Of a stretch of DNA of 64,000 bases, positions 31,945 to 43,185 are shown one piece after another. The notes under the pieces are model-generated. The model was given only the letters and a program-made list of their open reading frames with translations, ran no database searches and had not been told where the DNA came from. Source of the DNA: Sarocladium kiliense (taxonomy: Eukaryota > Ascomycota > Sordariomycetes > Hypocreales > Sarocladiaceae); the NCBI GenBank assembly GCA_030734395.1, contig JAUZTG010000034.1, positions 1,178,001 through 1,242,000 of the forward strand. Direction: 5' to 3'. A program made the translations under genes and the position numbers. Each line of letters begins with the position of its first letter. Positions within the stretch are counted from its first letter, which is position 1.

Positions 31945-34666
31945 GTTGGGCGGCTCTGTTTTGGGGGAGATGGGGAGGAAAGCGAAGGCGGGCGTCGAGG
32001 AGAGGAAGTCGTCAAGCGAGCGAGTCGAGCGAGAGAAAAGGTCGGAGGAGGGTATCACAAAAGCAAGGGAGAAAGCTGTGAGAGGATTGAATATGGAGAG
32101 AGGAGGAGGGAAGAAAGAAAGAAGATGGGAGCAGAGCAAGAAAGCTGAGGGGGAAGAGGTGGTGGGGGGATGAGGGTAGATGTACTTGTTGCTGCACCGT
32201 CACCGTCACTGGGGGTCTGATTCTGGCTGGGCCCATTCACGCACGTCAACCAAACTGATGGATGGGATTTAAGAGTGCAGTAACAGCCAAGGTGATATTT
32301 ACGGCACTGGTCTGGGCAAAAACAGCATCCGTCCCTCCTCCCATCCCCAGCACACTACAGTACTGGGTCCTCCAAGGGCCAGTCGGTCATGCCCGTCGGC
32401 CGTGAGACTGAGGCTGTGGCTGAGCGTTGGTGAGGGAGTAGTGGAGAACCCATGCTAAGGCTAAGGGGAACAGCACAATACGAACAGGCACCATCGGATG
32501 CAGTTCAGGGCCCCTCGTAGCTTATCCAGTGGCCCTGGCAGCTAAAGCCAGGCACTACATCCGACTAGTAGCTTGAGGCTGGTTGTTGCTGCAGCGAAGA
32601 GGCTAGAACCGGCTGTCTCCTGTTGAAGTTTCCATCCACCACTGAAACGCAATATGTTCCTATTAGGTACGTGGCTTTGGCCAGGCGACGTGCGCTCCTC
32701 ATCAAGGGGCATCCATCTCTGTCATCTCTGTGAAAATTCCATCCCTTTCCTTGCGAGATCGACACTGTATGGTCAGCAGAAGTAGAACTGGCTCGTTCCT
32801 GCAATGAACGAAGCCCAGCCATCAATGCATTTGCCCCAAGGCCAGGTTTCGTCCCCGGCACCACCAGCACCGGAAACGGGACCCCTGTCGCCTTGATCCG
32901 AGCACTGCCGTCCATCTCTTCTGTTCTGTGGAGTCTGAGGTGGGAGCCCATGTCGCCGTAGCTACGGCTGCGACCCTACCAAGGCACCATCGCACCTTGG
33001 ATCTTGGATGCACCACACTAAAATCCAGTCGGCACTTCGTATGTGAGGTCATCCTCCACTATCACCGTCAATGCCTCTCCTTTTGGTCCTGGCTGCCCAA
33101 AGCCTCGACACCGACCAGAAGGTCGTTGGAGTCACCGTTGCCATGGTGTTACCACGATCGCCCCAACTTACTTGGAGGCTAAAAGACAGCACCACACCCT
33201 CTTCATCCAGCGATGGCCAAACTTCACAAGCGTATCGCTGACAATTCCTGTCAGGTGCCATGACCATCCTGTCAACGCCCATCATCATGTCATGGTCTTG
33301 CCCGTTTCATCTCAACCGAAGAGGTGGGTAGGTCAAGGCACAGCAGCCTCTCAAGCGGATACAGCCTGCGCGTAGCGGTGTTCAGGCCGTTCGATTCCCA
33401 TCAGGCTTATGGCTCAATAGGACCAGATCACTCTCTGCCATGTTTCTATTCTTGGACTTTTGGTTCCTGATGGGGCGCTACACTGCATCATTGGGGCTGT
33501 GGGCAGTAGATCCAGGGGCAACCAGGGGGGGCAGACACGATGGAGGGGCGGTCTCCATCGCCTTAGCCACACCGCATCGTGGCCACTACGAGCACACAGA
33601 CCAACAAAAGACTGTTGCTGAGGAGACCCTACGAGCGTCGACTAGCGCCCTTCGAAACCTCACGACCGTCATTAGGCAGGATGTAAGCTTCTGGAGCTTC
33701 TCTACGTTCTCACGAGTCTCTATCCCGGCCCAGCTAGCCGAATGTGACCTGCAGCTGGCTGTTGCACCGTACTCCCGAGGCCGAGGGAGGGGAGGCGATC
33801 TCTATCTCAAATACGAACTCACTTACTCGCACGAGCCAGCAATACATACGTCACCGGGAGACATTGTCATTACTCGACTGCGACAATCCCGGCCTTTGTT
33901 CGCAGGCCCTTGCCTTATTAACCCGGGATCTTATGGGGCCAACTGTCAAGACAAGCGATCAGGGCACCAGATGGAGTTCCGAGCTAGTACAAATGATGCG
34001 GTCAGCACCGGCATCTTTGTCAGAATTCCTACGCCTCTGCAGCTCTCCCTAAGCCACTAGATACGGTGCGGATCTTACCACAATGTAGGCAGATTCCAGC
34101 TAGCCACTATGACATGTTTCGGCAAGGTGATGCTGTCTCGGGGGTCTATTGGGAGGCACCTGACGGATCTGTCCGTCTTGCATTAGCATCCATCGGCATG
34201 GGGGATTCAGAATCTCTAATTGGTTCAGCCTCATCCTGCTTCTATTGGTGGCAGCATTCTTCTCCCTTAGCTCCGCCTCGTGGCGTGCATCGCTCCAGCC
34301 GAGACCTTTCCATCCTCCTAAAGCTCCTAAATGGTCCAGCCACCAAGCGGCGAACCGTCGCAAGGCTGAGTTCATTTTCGAGCACCCAGCTAAGGCATAC
34401 CTCGTCCGTGCTCTAACGTATACCCGTGTATGGCGCCATTCGCTTGCACGTTAGCAAATTACAGTCTGTAGTTGACTTTGAGAATTTCGTAAAGGTATTT
34501 GTTATACATGGCGAGGGCACGAAGTACGAGCTACCAACCCCATGAGAATGGCCGAGACCCTCGCACTGTCTATTTGTGAATTGCCACAGTCTTGTCTTGA
34601 TAGAACCGCGCACTTCACTCTTCATCAACGCAAATTCCCTCTCGCCCCCTTCTCCAACTCCACAGT
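31945..34666. other. 2.7-kb upstream region of gfa1, no convincing gene
   Basis: This region lies between the gfa1 start (minus) and the Rpt4 stop (minus). From about 31985 to 32175 the plus strand is strongly purine-rich, so the gfa1 leader/promoter is a polypyrimidine tract on its own strand. Frames of 206 codons (33440-34060, plus) and 128 codons (32565-32951, minus) are open but carry no domain. The region is unusually long for this window and could hold an unrecognised gene, a long leader or a non-coding RNA. Confidence 0.4.
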
Positions 34667-36118
34667 TTACAGGTTGTATTCGAGCTTGCCCTCCAGCTGT
34701 GATTTGGTTAGCTTTAGTTTGGATAGGTGGCTTGATAGGGCTGAGACTTGCCTTCTTCGCCTCGGCGACCTTGCGCACTGCCTTGTTGAAGTCGTCCTGG
34801 TTGATCGAATCTCTGTAGTCCTTGATAGCAAAAAGGCCGCTGTATCATATTAACATTAGCAGCTGGTCTTTCCTGCAAAGCATAGTACAGTTCTAGTAAC
34901 GCGGGGTATACTCACGCTTCTGTCACCACGTTTCGAAGATCAGCACCGTTGAGGCCATCGCTCATCTTCACCACACTCTCGAAGTCAAGATCTCCATCGA
35001 CCACCACTCCTGACGCATGAATCTTGAGAATCTCAAGTCGACCAACCTCGTTTGGCAGCGGAATTTCGATCTTACGATCCAGACGTCCGGCACGCAACAG
35101 AGCAGGGTCAAGAGTATCAGGTCGATTGGTGGCCATGATGATCTTGGTCTTGCCGAGGTAGTCAAAACCATCGAGCTGGTTCAGAAGCTCCATGAGTGTT
35201 CTTTGAATTTCTCGGTCGGCGCTGGTACCCTCGGAGAAGCGGCGTCCACCGATGGCATCGATTTCGTCCATGAAGATGATGCAGGGTTCGTGTTCCTTTG
35301 CGTAGCCAAACATTTCTCTGATCAAACGCGCGGACTCGCCGATATACTTGTCCACGATGGCTGATGAGACGACTGTCCACAGCTTGTCAGTATTCTGTCT
35401 CTACCGGTTCGAGGATCGCAAATAAGGGAAACCGTACCCTTGAGGAAGTTTGTCTCAAGACTGCTGGCTACCGCCCTGGCAAGAAGCGTCTTGCCAGTAC
35501 CGGGGGGTCCATAGAGCAGCACACCCTTCGGGGGCTTGATACCAACTCGAAGGAACAGCTCGGGGTTCTTTAGTGGCAACTCGATAACTTCTCTGAGCTC
35601 ACGAATCTGGTCGTTGAGACCACCGATACCTGCAAAGCTGACCTGACCGGGGTCCTCAAGAGACATGTTGTAGACAAGGGGGTCAACCTCGCGCGGCAAC
35701 ATCCGCATGATTGTGAGAGTCGTCATGTCGAGCGCCACACGTGTTCCCTGCTTCAGCTTCGCCTTATCGACCTTCGACCTGCATCCGACGACATATCTGG
35801 GTCCAGATGATGCCTTAACGATAACTGCGCGCGAGAATTCTTCTGTCAGCCAGTCGTCTCGATCTCTTCGGTTCGTGGGAGCTTGATGGCTCATGGGGGT
35901 TGCTCACATCGTTCCTCGTCCAGCTGCTTCAACACTTCGCCGATGATCTGACCGACACTTTGCAACGCCTTGATGTTGTCCTCTGTCTTGTCGAACTCCT
36001 TCTGCAGGTCCTTGATCTCCAGTCGCAGGTTCTTGAGCTTCGCCTCCCACTCCCGAGACTCGATGAGCTTCGCCCGGTAGGCGTTGAGAGCCGCCTGGCG
36101 CTCCTCCTCGGGACTCAT
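34667..36118 (-). CDS. rpt4: 26S proteasome regulatory ATPase Rpt4
   Basis: One of six AAA ATPases in the base of the 19S cap, which unfold ubiquitylated substrates. Five exons: 35908-36118, 35438-35824, 34916-35372, 34752-34839 and 34667-34696, giving 390 residues. An N-terminal coiled coil (about 20-65) leads to the OB fold with LKQLDEERFIVKASSGPRY, typical of Rpt4. Walker A GPPGTGKT is near residue 174, Walker B IIFMDEID follows, and the second region of homology has NRPDTLDPALLRAGRLDR. The last intron (34697-34751) begins with GC instead of GT (AAGAAG then GCAAGT), has a GCTAAC branch site and ends in CACAG. Splicing it yields the expected end KKLEGKLEYNL; without it the protein would run on in unrelated sequence. 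Confidence 0.96.
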
Positions 36119-36925
36119 TCTCGCGCGATGGGATGGATCGTTCGTTCTAGAATTTCAGTGTTCGTTTTCAGTCGCTCTATTGCTTCAGCTTTCGGGTGTC
36201 TTGGCTCGAGATGTTCGTTGCGTGATGGTTGGTGGGTGGATGGATGGCGAGGCTCGTTGTTGAGGGCGACTCTGTTGGCGGCGGATGGAGCTTACCTCAC
36301 CGTGGCAGCCTTCTGCGGATCCTTGCATGAGCTCACGCGGCAGAACATCGGTCGCCCCACACTCGCGATCTGCGAATCAGACTACCCTGTATGAGATACT
36401 GGGTTCCCTTCCAACGTCTGGCTCTTTGCCATTAATACACATCTTATATAACCGACGAGCATATGTGATCTTGGTCAGGTATGTCCGCACTTTTCTGAGG
36501 TCTTCAAAGCAGTGCGGTGGCTTAATATGGGCAATTTTCGTCGTGAATGTCCGTCCCAAGTCGTCTATAGATGATGTGCAAAGTTTAGACAACATCAGCA
36601 AACTACACACCGGCGTTCACCTTGAACGGGGAATTATATATTGCACGTCTAAATCTCGACCTACTCCCAGAAACAGATCTAGATCCCATATAATGCCTGG
36701 TACCGTCTTGACGGGTGATGCGAGCTAGGCTCAGCTCAGCGCCTCATCCTCCTTCAGGGATTGAGCAACATGGCATAGCCTGCCTGAGGAGGCATCTTTG
36801 AGCTTGCTTCCGCCCATGACCCACGCTCAACTATGCCTTCGGTAGAAAGAGGACGCATTTTTGTAAATCAAGGGTCAGCCTTCAGCCGGAACGCCATGCA
36901 GTCTCGGCCTCGTCAAGCCAAATCG
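36119..36925. other. Intergenic, no gene seen
   Basis: An 807-base gap between the Rpt4 start and the PYM stop, both on the minus strand. It contains the Rpt4 promoter/leader and the PYM 3' flank. Overlapping short frames at 36285-36728 show no domain. Confidence 0.5.
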
Positions 36926-37546
36926 TCACGTAGTCGTCTTCTCTCCCTCCTTTGCGGCGTTCGTGCCATCCTTGGGAGTACCGTCCGAGTCGAAACCAAG
37001 CGCCTCTAGTTCACGAATCAACTCGTTAATCTTGATGACCTTGGCAATCTGCTCGGGCAGTAATGCCTCTCCACCCTCTTTCTTGCTCTGGAGGTCCTTG
37101 GCTTGCTTCAGTTTCTTCTTGAGGTTTCTAGCCTTCTTCTCACGCTCAGCCTCTGGGTCGACCTCCTCAGGTTTTGCTTCAGCTGCTGTGGGTTTATCCC
37201 CGGTATCATCGCCAGCATCGCCCCCCTCGGCAGCCTTCGCCTTTTTGCGAGCTTCCCTTCGCTTCGCGTTCTTATTGCTCGCAGCTGAGCCTTGGTCTGA
37301 TGAACCAGCTGGGGGGTTCTCTTCTTGCAAGCCGGCAGCGCCAGGGATGCCGATGCGCTTGCCTCGTTCGCGGAAGGCCTCGGCTGTGCGGTTCTTGTAG
37401 ACTTCGACGTCCTCAGGAGGGCGGTAGCCAGGACGGATCTTGATGGCTTTGCGTGTGCTACCGTCTGCGCGAACGGACTCAGGGATGACACGAGAGCCAC
37501 TGCCCTCATCGGTGACGATGCCGGCGTTCGTAGGTTGGGACGGCAT
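36926..37546 (-). CDS. PYM (partner of Y14-Mago) exon-junction-complex disassembly factor
   Basis: A 206-residue intronless frame. The N-terminus holds the Mago-Y14-binding signature: NAGIVTDEGSGSRVIPESVR, then ADGSTRKAIKIRPGYRPPED and VEVYKNR, which is highly diagnostic. The middle is disordered and rich in Lys/Glu/Ala with a long basic/acidic coiled-coil-like stretch (REKKARNLKKKLKQAKDL). The C-terminal helix KVIKINELIRELEALGFD resembles the part of PYM that meets the ribosome. PYM strips exon junction complexes from mRNA during translation. The gene's presence fits an intron-rich filamentous fungus. The start at 37546 (MPSQPTNAG) is chosen because the motif begins there; the frame is open 30 codons further upstream. 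Confidence 0.93.
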   Translation of the reverse strand: MPSQPTNAGIVTDEGSGSRVIPESVRADGSTRKAIKIRPGYRPPEDVEVYKNRTAEAFRERGKRIGIPGAAGLQEENPPAGSSDQGSAASNKNAKRREARKKAKAAEGGDAGDDTGDKPTAAEAKPEEVDPEAEREKKARNLKKKLKQAKDLQSKKEGGEALLPEQIAKVIKINELIRELEALGFDSDGTPKDGTNAAKEGEKTTT

Positions 37547-38814
37547 CTTGTGATTCACGCCAGGCGGCTCGAGGTAGTGTTGAGGAATGCCCCGCGGTGG
37601 GGAGGGGCAGCGACCGAGGCGCACCGAGATGAACACAGCCTGAGAACCGTGTCTATTTCAATCGATGAATAGGAAGAGATTTCGAGCGAGCCGAGCCGAG
37701 CCTCGTGAGGCGCAACGTGCGACGAGGCTGCAATGCTGGCAGAGGTGGAGGTTGATTGGTGGTGGATAACGATTGGAGTGAAGCCTCGGCGCGGGTGGTA
37801 TTCTGTGTGGCTCTGCGAATTCCCAAGGTTGCCGCCATGCCAGATTCGCGCTCCAGCAACAACATGCCATTGCTAAAGGACAGTGCTCTATCGTATTGTC
37901 CGAAACCAACGCAATGCAATGCAATTGCACGGATATATACAGAATCTTGCAGCCGCGATGGACAATCCTTGCCAAAATTGTAGCTTCACACTGTTCAGGG
38001 CTCGTTCTCGGTACCTGAAGTACCTATAACAGCTCTGCCCGTACGTCATCGGTCTGCTCGACGCAAACTACGCTGTCGAGGGATGACTGGACAAAGCACT
38101 GCAACCTTGCCAAAGCCATCCTATGGCGCTTTAGAAATAGCTATTATCTTCTCGATAGAAGTTACTATGTGGACTTATGTCCGCTGATCGGTCGGATGTG
38201 TGTGGAAGTTCAACTCTATGGCCCTGGAGGTAAGATTGGTAAAACATGGACTTGGAGAGCGAATGCTACACAAAATTCGATGCATTTGGCATGTGCCAGA
38301 TGTTCAGTGTACGGTCTAAGAGTTGTTTCAACCCTCCTCGGTATCGGACTATGCAAAGTTCAGATTGTCCACGTCTTCCATAGCAGCTTCCACTCCAATC
38401 ACATCTTCTATGACAGAACGACGGCGATGGCGAAGAAAATCAGGATCCACGACATAGCCTGGAGATCCATGTCAAAACTCTCAAAGGTTACAATTTGAAT
38501 GGAAAGTCCTGATCTAGCATGGCAGCTGATCACCACAGCAGAGTGTTCTGATTAGGCTGACAAACCGGGAAGAACCATAGAATCAATACATAGCCATAGA
38601 ACCACATCGGCTGAATTGCAAGCCAAAGAGTCCTCCTAAAAAGGGCCATGTGTCTCTATAGCTGTACTGTAGAAACCATCAGCATTTGATCGTCATTGCC
38701 CCTGCCCAAATGCCGTCGCGGAAGTTCCGTCCTGAACAGAGAAGGGATCAGCAGAGCGTCACAATCCACTTTGACAATCCAGCACAACACTAATCAATTC
38801 CACAATGATGCTTA

Positions 38815-38821
38815 GGCTAAA
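38815..38821 (+). promoter_or_regulatory. Candidate XlnR/Xyr1 site (GGCTAAA)
   Basis: A perfect match to the GGCTAR core bound by the xylanolytic activator XlnR, about 850 bases before the xylanase ATG. One 7-mer can occur by chance; its position upstream of a GH11 gene is the only support. Confidence 0.4.
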
Positions 38822-39216
38822 TGGCCTCAAGAGTCAGCATATTCTCGGGACATGGAGAATGAAGGGCGGCTTAGGTAGAGTCCAAGCCGATCCTCGATGC
38901 GTGATGCACAGGGGCTTCGTCCCGTTTCATAGCCGTGGAGCAGTCCTCAACTCCAGATACTTGGCAGTCATTACTGCGCAGCATTTTGAGTGCTGTACGC
39001 ACGGCGCATGAAAATCACTGGAATAGCCTAAACCTAAAGTCAAGTAAGCTTAAACATAAGGACGTTTGACGTTTGAGATCAACGACGATCGCACGGTATA
39101 TAAGATCTGAGCATTGTACGAAGAAGATCTTTTGACGAACTGACTCTCTCCCGTTCGCTTTTGTCTTCATTCCCTTCCAGAATGTTCAACAGGCCGAGCT
39201 GCAGATGAGCTCAGTT

Positions 39217-39564
39217 CCGGGGTGACGTACGCCACCCTCGACGTGTGCCGGCATCCATCTCATTCCCCGCGTCTCGGCGCACAGCCATTCGACGGTGGCT
39301 TGCAAAGCTAAGATGGTACTGGGGAGGCCAAGGTCGCACTGCGAAGCCTAAGCTGGATTACCCTCTTGGCCTCATCCACAGCCGCCAGGCAAATACCGTT
39401 GCCATCGTCCGGTACTCTACGGTGGACTTGGCAGTCGAATTGAGCAGGTTGTGCGGCGAGTAGCGGAGTCTGACGATCCGTGATGATTATCCGTTAGGGG
39501 TCATCCCAGAAGGATGCGCAGTTGTGAGGATGTAGAGTTCACGAGTATATAAACTTCGCCCCAG
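39217..39564. promoter_or_regulatory. Three candidate CreA (SYGGRG) sites
   Basis: CCGGGG at 39217-39222, CTGGGG at 39319-39324 and CTGGGG on the minus strand at 39559-39564 match the consensus of the carbon catabolite repressor CreA. They lie 110-455 bases before the xylanase start, where repression of hemicellulase genes by glucose would be expected. Confidence 0.45.
39546..39553 (+). promoter_or_regulatory. TATA box of the xylanase gene
   Basis: TATATAAA sits 126 bases before the ATG at 39672, with C/T/A-rich sequence between. This is one of the clearest TATA boxes in the window and suits a strongly inducible gene. Confidence 0.75.
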
Positions 39565-39671
39565 CCTCGCAATCCATATGTTTTGGTCGATCAGCAACCC
39601 AACAGCTTCACCAGGTTCACCTTCGATCTCTGCCTTGACAAGAACTCTCTTAAGCCTCATCAACAGTCAAA

Positions 39672-40523
39672 ATGGTCGCCTTCAGCACCCTTCTCGCGGC
39701 CTGCGCCGCCGTCACTGGCGTAGTTGCCTCTCCGGCCATGAGCCTGGACAAGCGTCAGGTCACTCCTAACCAGGAAGGTGTCCACGATGGATACTTCTAC
39801 TCCTGGTGGTCTGATGGCGCTTCTCCCGTGACCTACACCAATGGTCCTGGAGGCTCATACAGCGTCCAGTGGCAGCGAGGCGGCAACCTTGTCGGAGGCA
39901 AGGGCTGGAACCCAGGAACTTCTCGGTAGGTCTCGGACGTGAACTCACGGCTACGGTCATGAAGCTGATTTCATACCTCAGTTCTATCTCCTACTCAGCA
40001 AACTGGCAACCCCAGAACAACGGCAACGCCGTAAGTTCCTCGCTTGCGCACCCCGCTTCTCGTCGTCCATGCTCTAACATGACATAGTACCTTTGCATTT
40101 ACGGCTGGACTCGCAACCCCCTGGTCGAGTACTACGTAATTGAGTCCCAGTAAGCAGCCCACACCCCCATGAAGCTTGTGAAAAGACTTTGAGGCCAGTC
40201 ACTAACACCATGATCTCAGCGGCGAGTACAACCCTGGCGGCCAGGCCCAGTCTCGCGGCTCCATCGAGCATGCCGGCTCTACCTACCAGCTGTACGAGAG
40301 CACCCGCCACCAGCAGCCCTCCATCGACGGCACCCAGACCTTCCAGCAGTACTGGGCCATCCGCTCCCAGCAGCGCCAGAGCGGTACCGTCGATATGGGT
40401 GTCATTTTCCAAGCATGGCAGAACGCCGGCATGCCCCTCGGTAACCACTACTACCAGGTTGTTGCTACCGAGGCCTACAACAGTGCTGGGCAGTCTTCTG
40501 TCACTGTCGAGTCTCCCCCGTAA
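39672..40523 (+). CDS. Secreted endo-1,4-beta-xylanase, family GH11
   Basis: Hydrolyses the xylan backbone of plant cell walls outside the cell. Four exons, 39672-39925, 39982-40030, 40088-40149 and 40220-40523, give 222 residues, the usual GH11 size. A signal peptide (MVAFSTLLAACAAVTGVVAS) is followed by a short propeptide ending in a Kex2-type KR at 27-28. The jelly-roll core shows YFYSWWSDG, YTNGPGGSYSVQW, GGKGWNPG, NWQPQNNGNAYLCIYGW and QTFQQYWAIRSQQR. The nucleophile is Glu115 in PLVEYYVIES; the acid/base is Glu206 in VVATEAYNSAG. There is no carbohydrate-binding module. It converges with a Zn2Cys6 gene 275 bases away. The promoter has TATA and candidate CreA and XlnR sites. Confidence 0.97.
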
Positions 40524-40798
40524 ATGAAGATTGCCGAGGCTCTGCTGAGCGAAGTATTCTGCCGTGGTTGTCACTGATTCTATTTGGCGAAAGATCGGCA
40601 CTGTCAAGGATGTCATGGCTGAGGAATGTTGCTTTGAATCACGGAAAGTCTCCGTCTTCCCGTATGGTGGCATTCACAGATACTGGACCTCGTGATCGAG
40701 CACGGCTATATAGTAACAATGTATGAATGCTCCCAAGTCAGCGTACCTACCTTCTACTTGAAGCTGTGGCAGACTTACTTAAGACGCGCTCACAAGGC
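40524..40798. other. Intergenic between convergent genes
   Basis: 275 bases between the xylanase stop and the regulator stop; it should hold both 3' UTRs. Confidence 0.55.
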
Positions 40799-42343
40799 TC
40801 AGAAATGAGGTTGTAGTATTTCTTGCCTCCACACAAGTGCCTGACCAACTCCCTTCTGCTGCGCTATCAGGTCAAGCAGCTGCGAGATCCGTAGAACGGT
40901 ATTGTCTGGCAAATGCGGAACCCGGCTCGCCATGAACAGTAACCGAGTTGCATACAGAGACTCAATGATCTTCCCCCTTCCTGAGGTGCCAACTGTCAGT
41001 CCTGCCATCTGCGGCACCGCGGTTGAGACTATCTCGACCAATCTTTGCATGCCTGACCAGATTTCTGACATTTCTATAGCTGTGGAGAGTAGTCGATACT
41101 GGCGTTGAAGCAGGTCCAAGCGAGTCATCCAGAATATGCCCCAGAGAAACATCGCATTTGGCAAAGGGAATAGAATGGAAGTGCTAGTCTCATCTGATTC
41201 ATATCCATCACCTTCGGGTTCCGAAAGGGTGGTGTATTTCCAAGCTTCTGGTAACGAATCTTCCCACTGAAGGAGCTCCGCATCGATGGTCTGTAGTCGA
41301 GAGATTACATCCGATTGTTTATGAATAATCTCGAGCCTTGATCCCTTGGTTCCAGAAGTTGTCACAACATCATAAACCAACAACAAAAGCTTGCGAAGGA
41401 TGTTTTCCGTTGATGGAGATTTGGGATACATCGAGAGGGGCGGTAAGTCGGCGGGATGCCCGTCAACTTGGCCAATATTTAGTACCAGAAGTTTGAGAAA
41501 AGCGCCTTGCAATATGTCAACAGATGACTTGGACTCTTGATGGCTGAGGCAATGTTGAAGGATATGCAGCATCCCGGAACGGTGCTGGCTCGAGAAACCA
41601 CCCTCGTTGCAGCCCACGATGAGCTATAGTTCCCTTCGTCAGCGCTTCAATCAAACCGTTGGATCCCCGCGAAATGTCAAGGAGATGGGATTGAGAAGTC
41701 ACATACATCGTACTGGGATAGCAATTCTGTAGTCACCAAGGCGGATGCCGATCGAGACTCAATTGCATCACCCAGTGCGAATCTTAAGCCTCGAACGGCT
41801 TCGCCGTACAACTGCTGAGCTTTCAGTAAATGGGAAGAGCCCATTCGCTTCACCCGAGCCAGACTTGCCACTGCGACGGCTTGGACCGCGCTTTGCAGAT
41901 AGACTCTATCAGGATAGTGCGAGTACAGCCAGGGCACTTGGTCGTGAATTCCAGGCAGTCCATCTGCTGGGTCGACCACAAAGTGACGGAAATAATGTGA
42001 CACTGCATTTTGTACCCAGTCCGTCTCAGGCTTGACGAGCAGCAGAGGCGAACTGGATGTGAAGATCCTCTGCTCCACAGTCCCAACGATGAAGGTGATC
42101 GCTGGCCCTTGGTAGCCAGGGCATCGTCTGGTTGCCTCGAGGCATCTTCGGCACTGAGGTCTTGTCTGGTCACACTGTAAACGGCATTAAGCGATTGAAG
42201 TCAGCCTCAAATCATGCTGTTAAACGCAGGACAATGCAGCAGAACCTAGGATGACGAACTCTGACTTTCATGCGCCGACAGGAGAGGCACCCTCTGCTCT
42301 TCAAGCGATTGTCTCGATGGCCGACCTTGAGCTCTCGATCCAT
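40799..42343 (-). CDS. Zn2Cys6 transcription factor next to the xylanase
   Basis: Three exons, 42260-42343, 41707-42174 and 40799-41623, give 458 residues. The first exon is short and its intron splits the zinc cluster: MKVR joins directly to CDQTRPQC. The full cluster is C19-X2-C22-X6-C29-X6-C36-X2-C39-X6-C46. The donor of that intron is GTTCGT, weaker than usual. The rest is a helical fungal-specific regulatory domain of the PF11951 type (SAVQAVAVASLARV, LLSQYDLIVG, FLWGIFWMTRLDLLQRQYR). There is no coiled-coil linker, so dimerisation is unclear. The gene is convergent with the GH11 gene. It is not an XlnR orthologue, being far shorter; a local regulatory role for the xylanase is only a possibility. 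Confidence 0.88.
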
Positions 42344-43185
42344 CAGAAGCAGATGATCTCTGATTCAAGAATCGAGACCACGCCGCCAATGTCTCGCCGA
42401 ATTCCGTGGTCAGTTGTATTGAATCAAAATACGGATGCCGCCGGAACAGGGAATAAGTAGGTTGAACGCCACTAAGATTAGTGCCCACTATGATCACATG
42501 TAAGTCGACCATCGCATTACGACATCATTCACAATGCTGCAGTACTTCCGATGCAGATTATTCCCTTACCGGCTCATCTATATATGGTAGGCTTTCAGAC
42601 TTTAGTCTTTTCCGCTTGTTGAAGCTTCAAGGAGCCTAATGATCTGCACCTTCATTCTAACCTGGTTTTAATATATCGCCACGACAGCCACACTTTGTTC
42701 CGCAGCTAACATCCGGCAGCTGATAGGGAGCTGCTTGTGAGGATGCCGAATCGAAGGCGTATCTAGCCAAGTCGGAGATGAAGTGGATATAATCCCTTGT
42801 TCAGCACGGCTGTTCGGCTCCTGGAGTCGTATCCGCTAATGGGGATAGGCGCTAAGTCCGTCAGCCGAAGACGAAGCCTTTCCTTTGGCGGAAGTATTGT
42901 GCGATTTAGCGCAAGGATAGAGTCTTGCCGCATTGCTGGGGGGATAGTTTGGGTGAGATGTGTGATGTGCCAAACTCATCCTCAGTGATGTGTAAAACTA
43001 CAAGAGCCCCCAGGAAAGCGATGAAAAACCCACGACTGGTGGCCTCGCACATTAGCAACTTGTAAAAGACATACTCTGAACTTGGCGCTTTGTATCGCTC
43101 ACCAAATTGGCCACAAGGGATACTTGGTTCACTCTTCGGGTGGTTTGTTGCTTGCACCAATCCTTCGGTGGGCATCGATATCACC
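42344..43185. other. Divergent intergenic region
   Basis: 842 bases between the regulator (minus) and the dienelactone hydrolase (plus). The part around 42540-42720 is A/T-rich. No coding frame is convincing. Confidence 0.5.

Larger units (their letters stand above)
37547..39671. other. 2.1-kb divergent intergenic region
   Basis: This lies between PYM (minus) and the xylanase (plus). Open frames of 109 codons or less show no domain. The right part contains the regulatory sites listed for the xylanase. No RNA gene is recognised. Confidence 0.45.

Noticed and set aside
33385..33405. tRNA-like T-loop (gttcgattccc)
   Set aside because: The flanking bases do not form a 5-bp T stem, and no matching acceptor, D or anticodon arms are found.
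33440..34060. A 206-codon plus-strand frame with ATG
   Set aside because: No recognisable domain, no clear splice partners, overlapping frames in other phases. Kept only as a note in the intergenic entry.
38169..38498. A 109-codon plus-strand frame upstream of the xylanase
   Set aside because: No signal, domain or conserved pattern; length is within chance for this base composition.
40799..42343. XlnR/Xyr1 orthologue beside the xylanase
   Set aside because: The protein is 458 residues with a PF11951-type domain; XlnR is roughly twice as long with a different middle domain.
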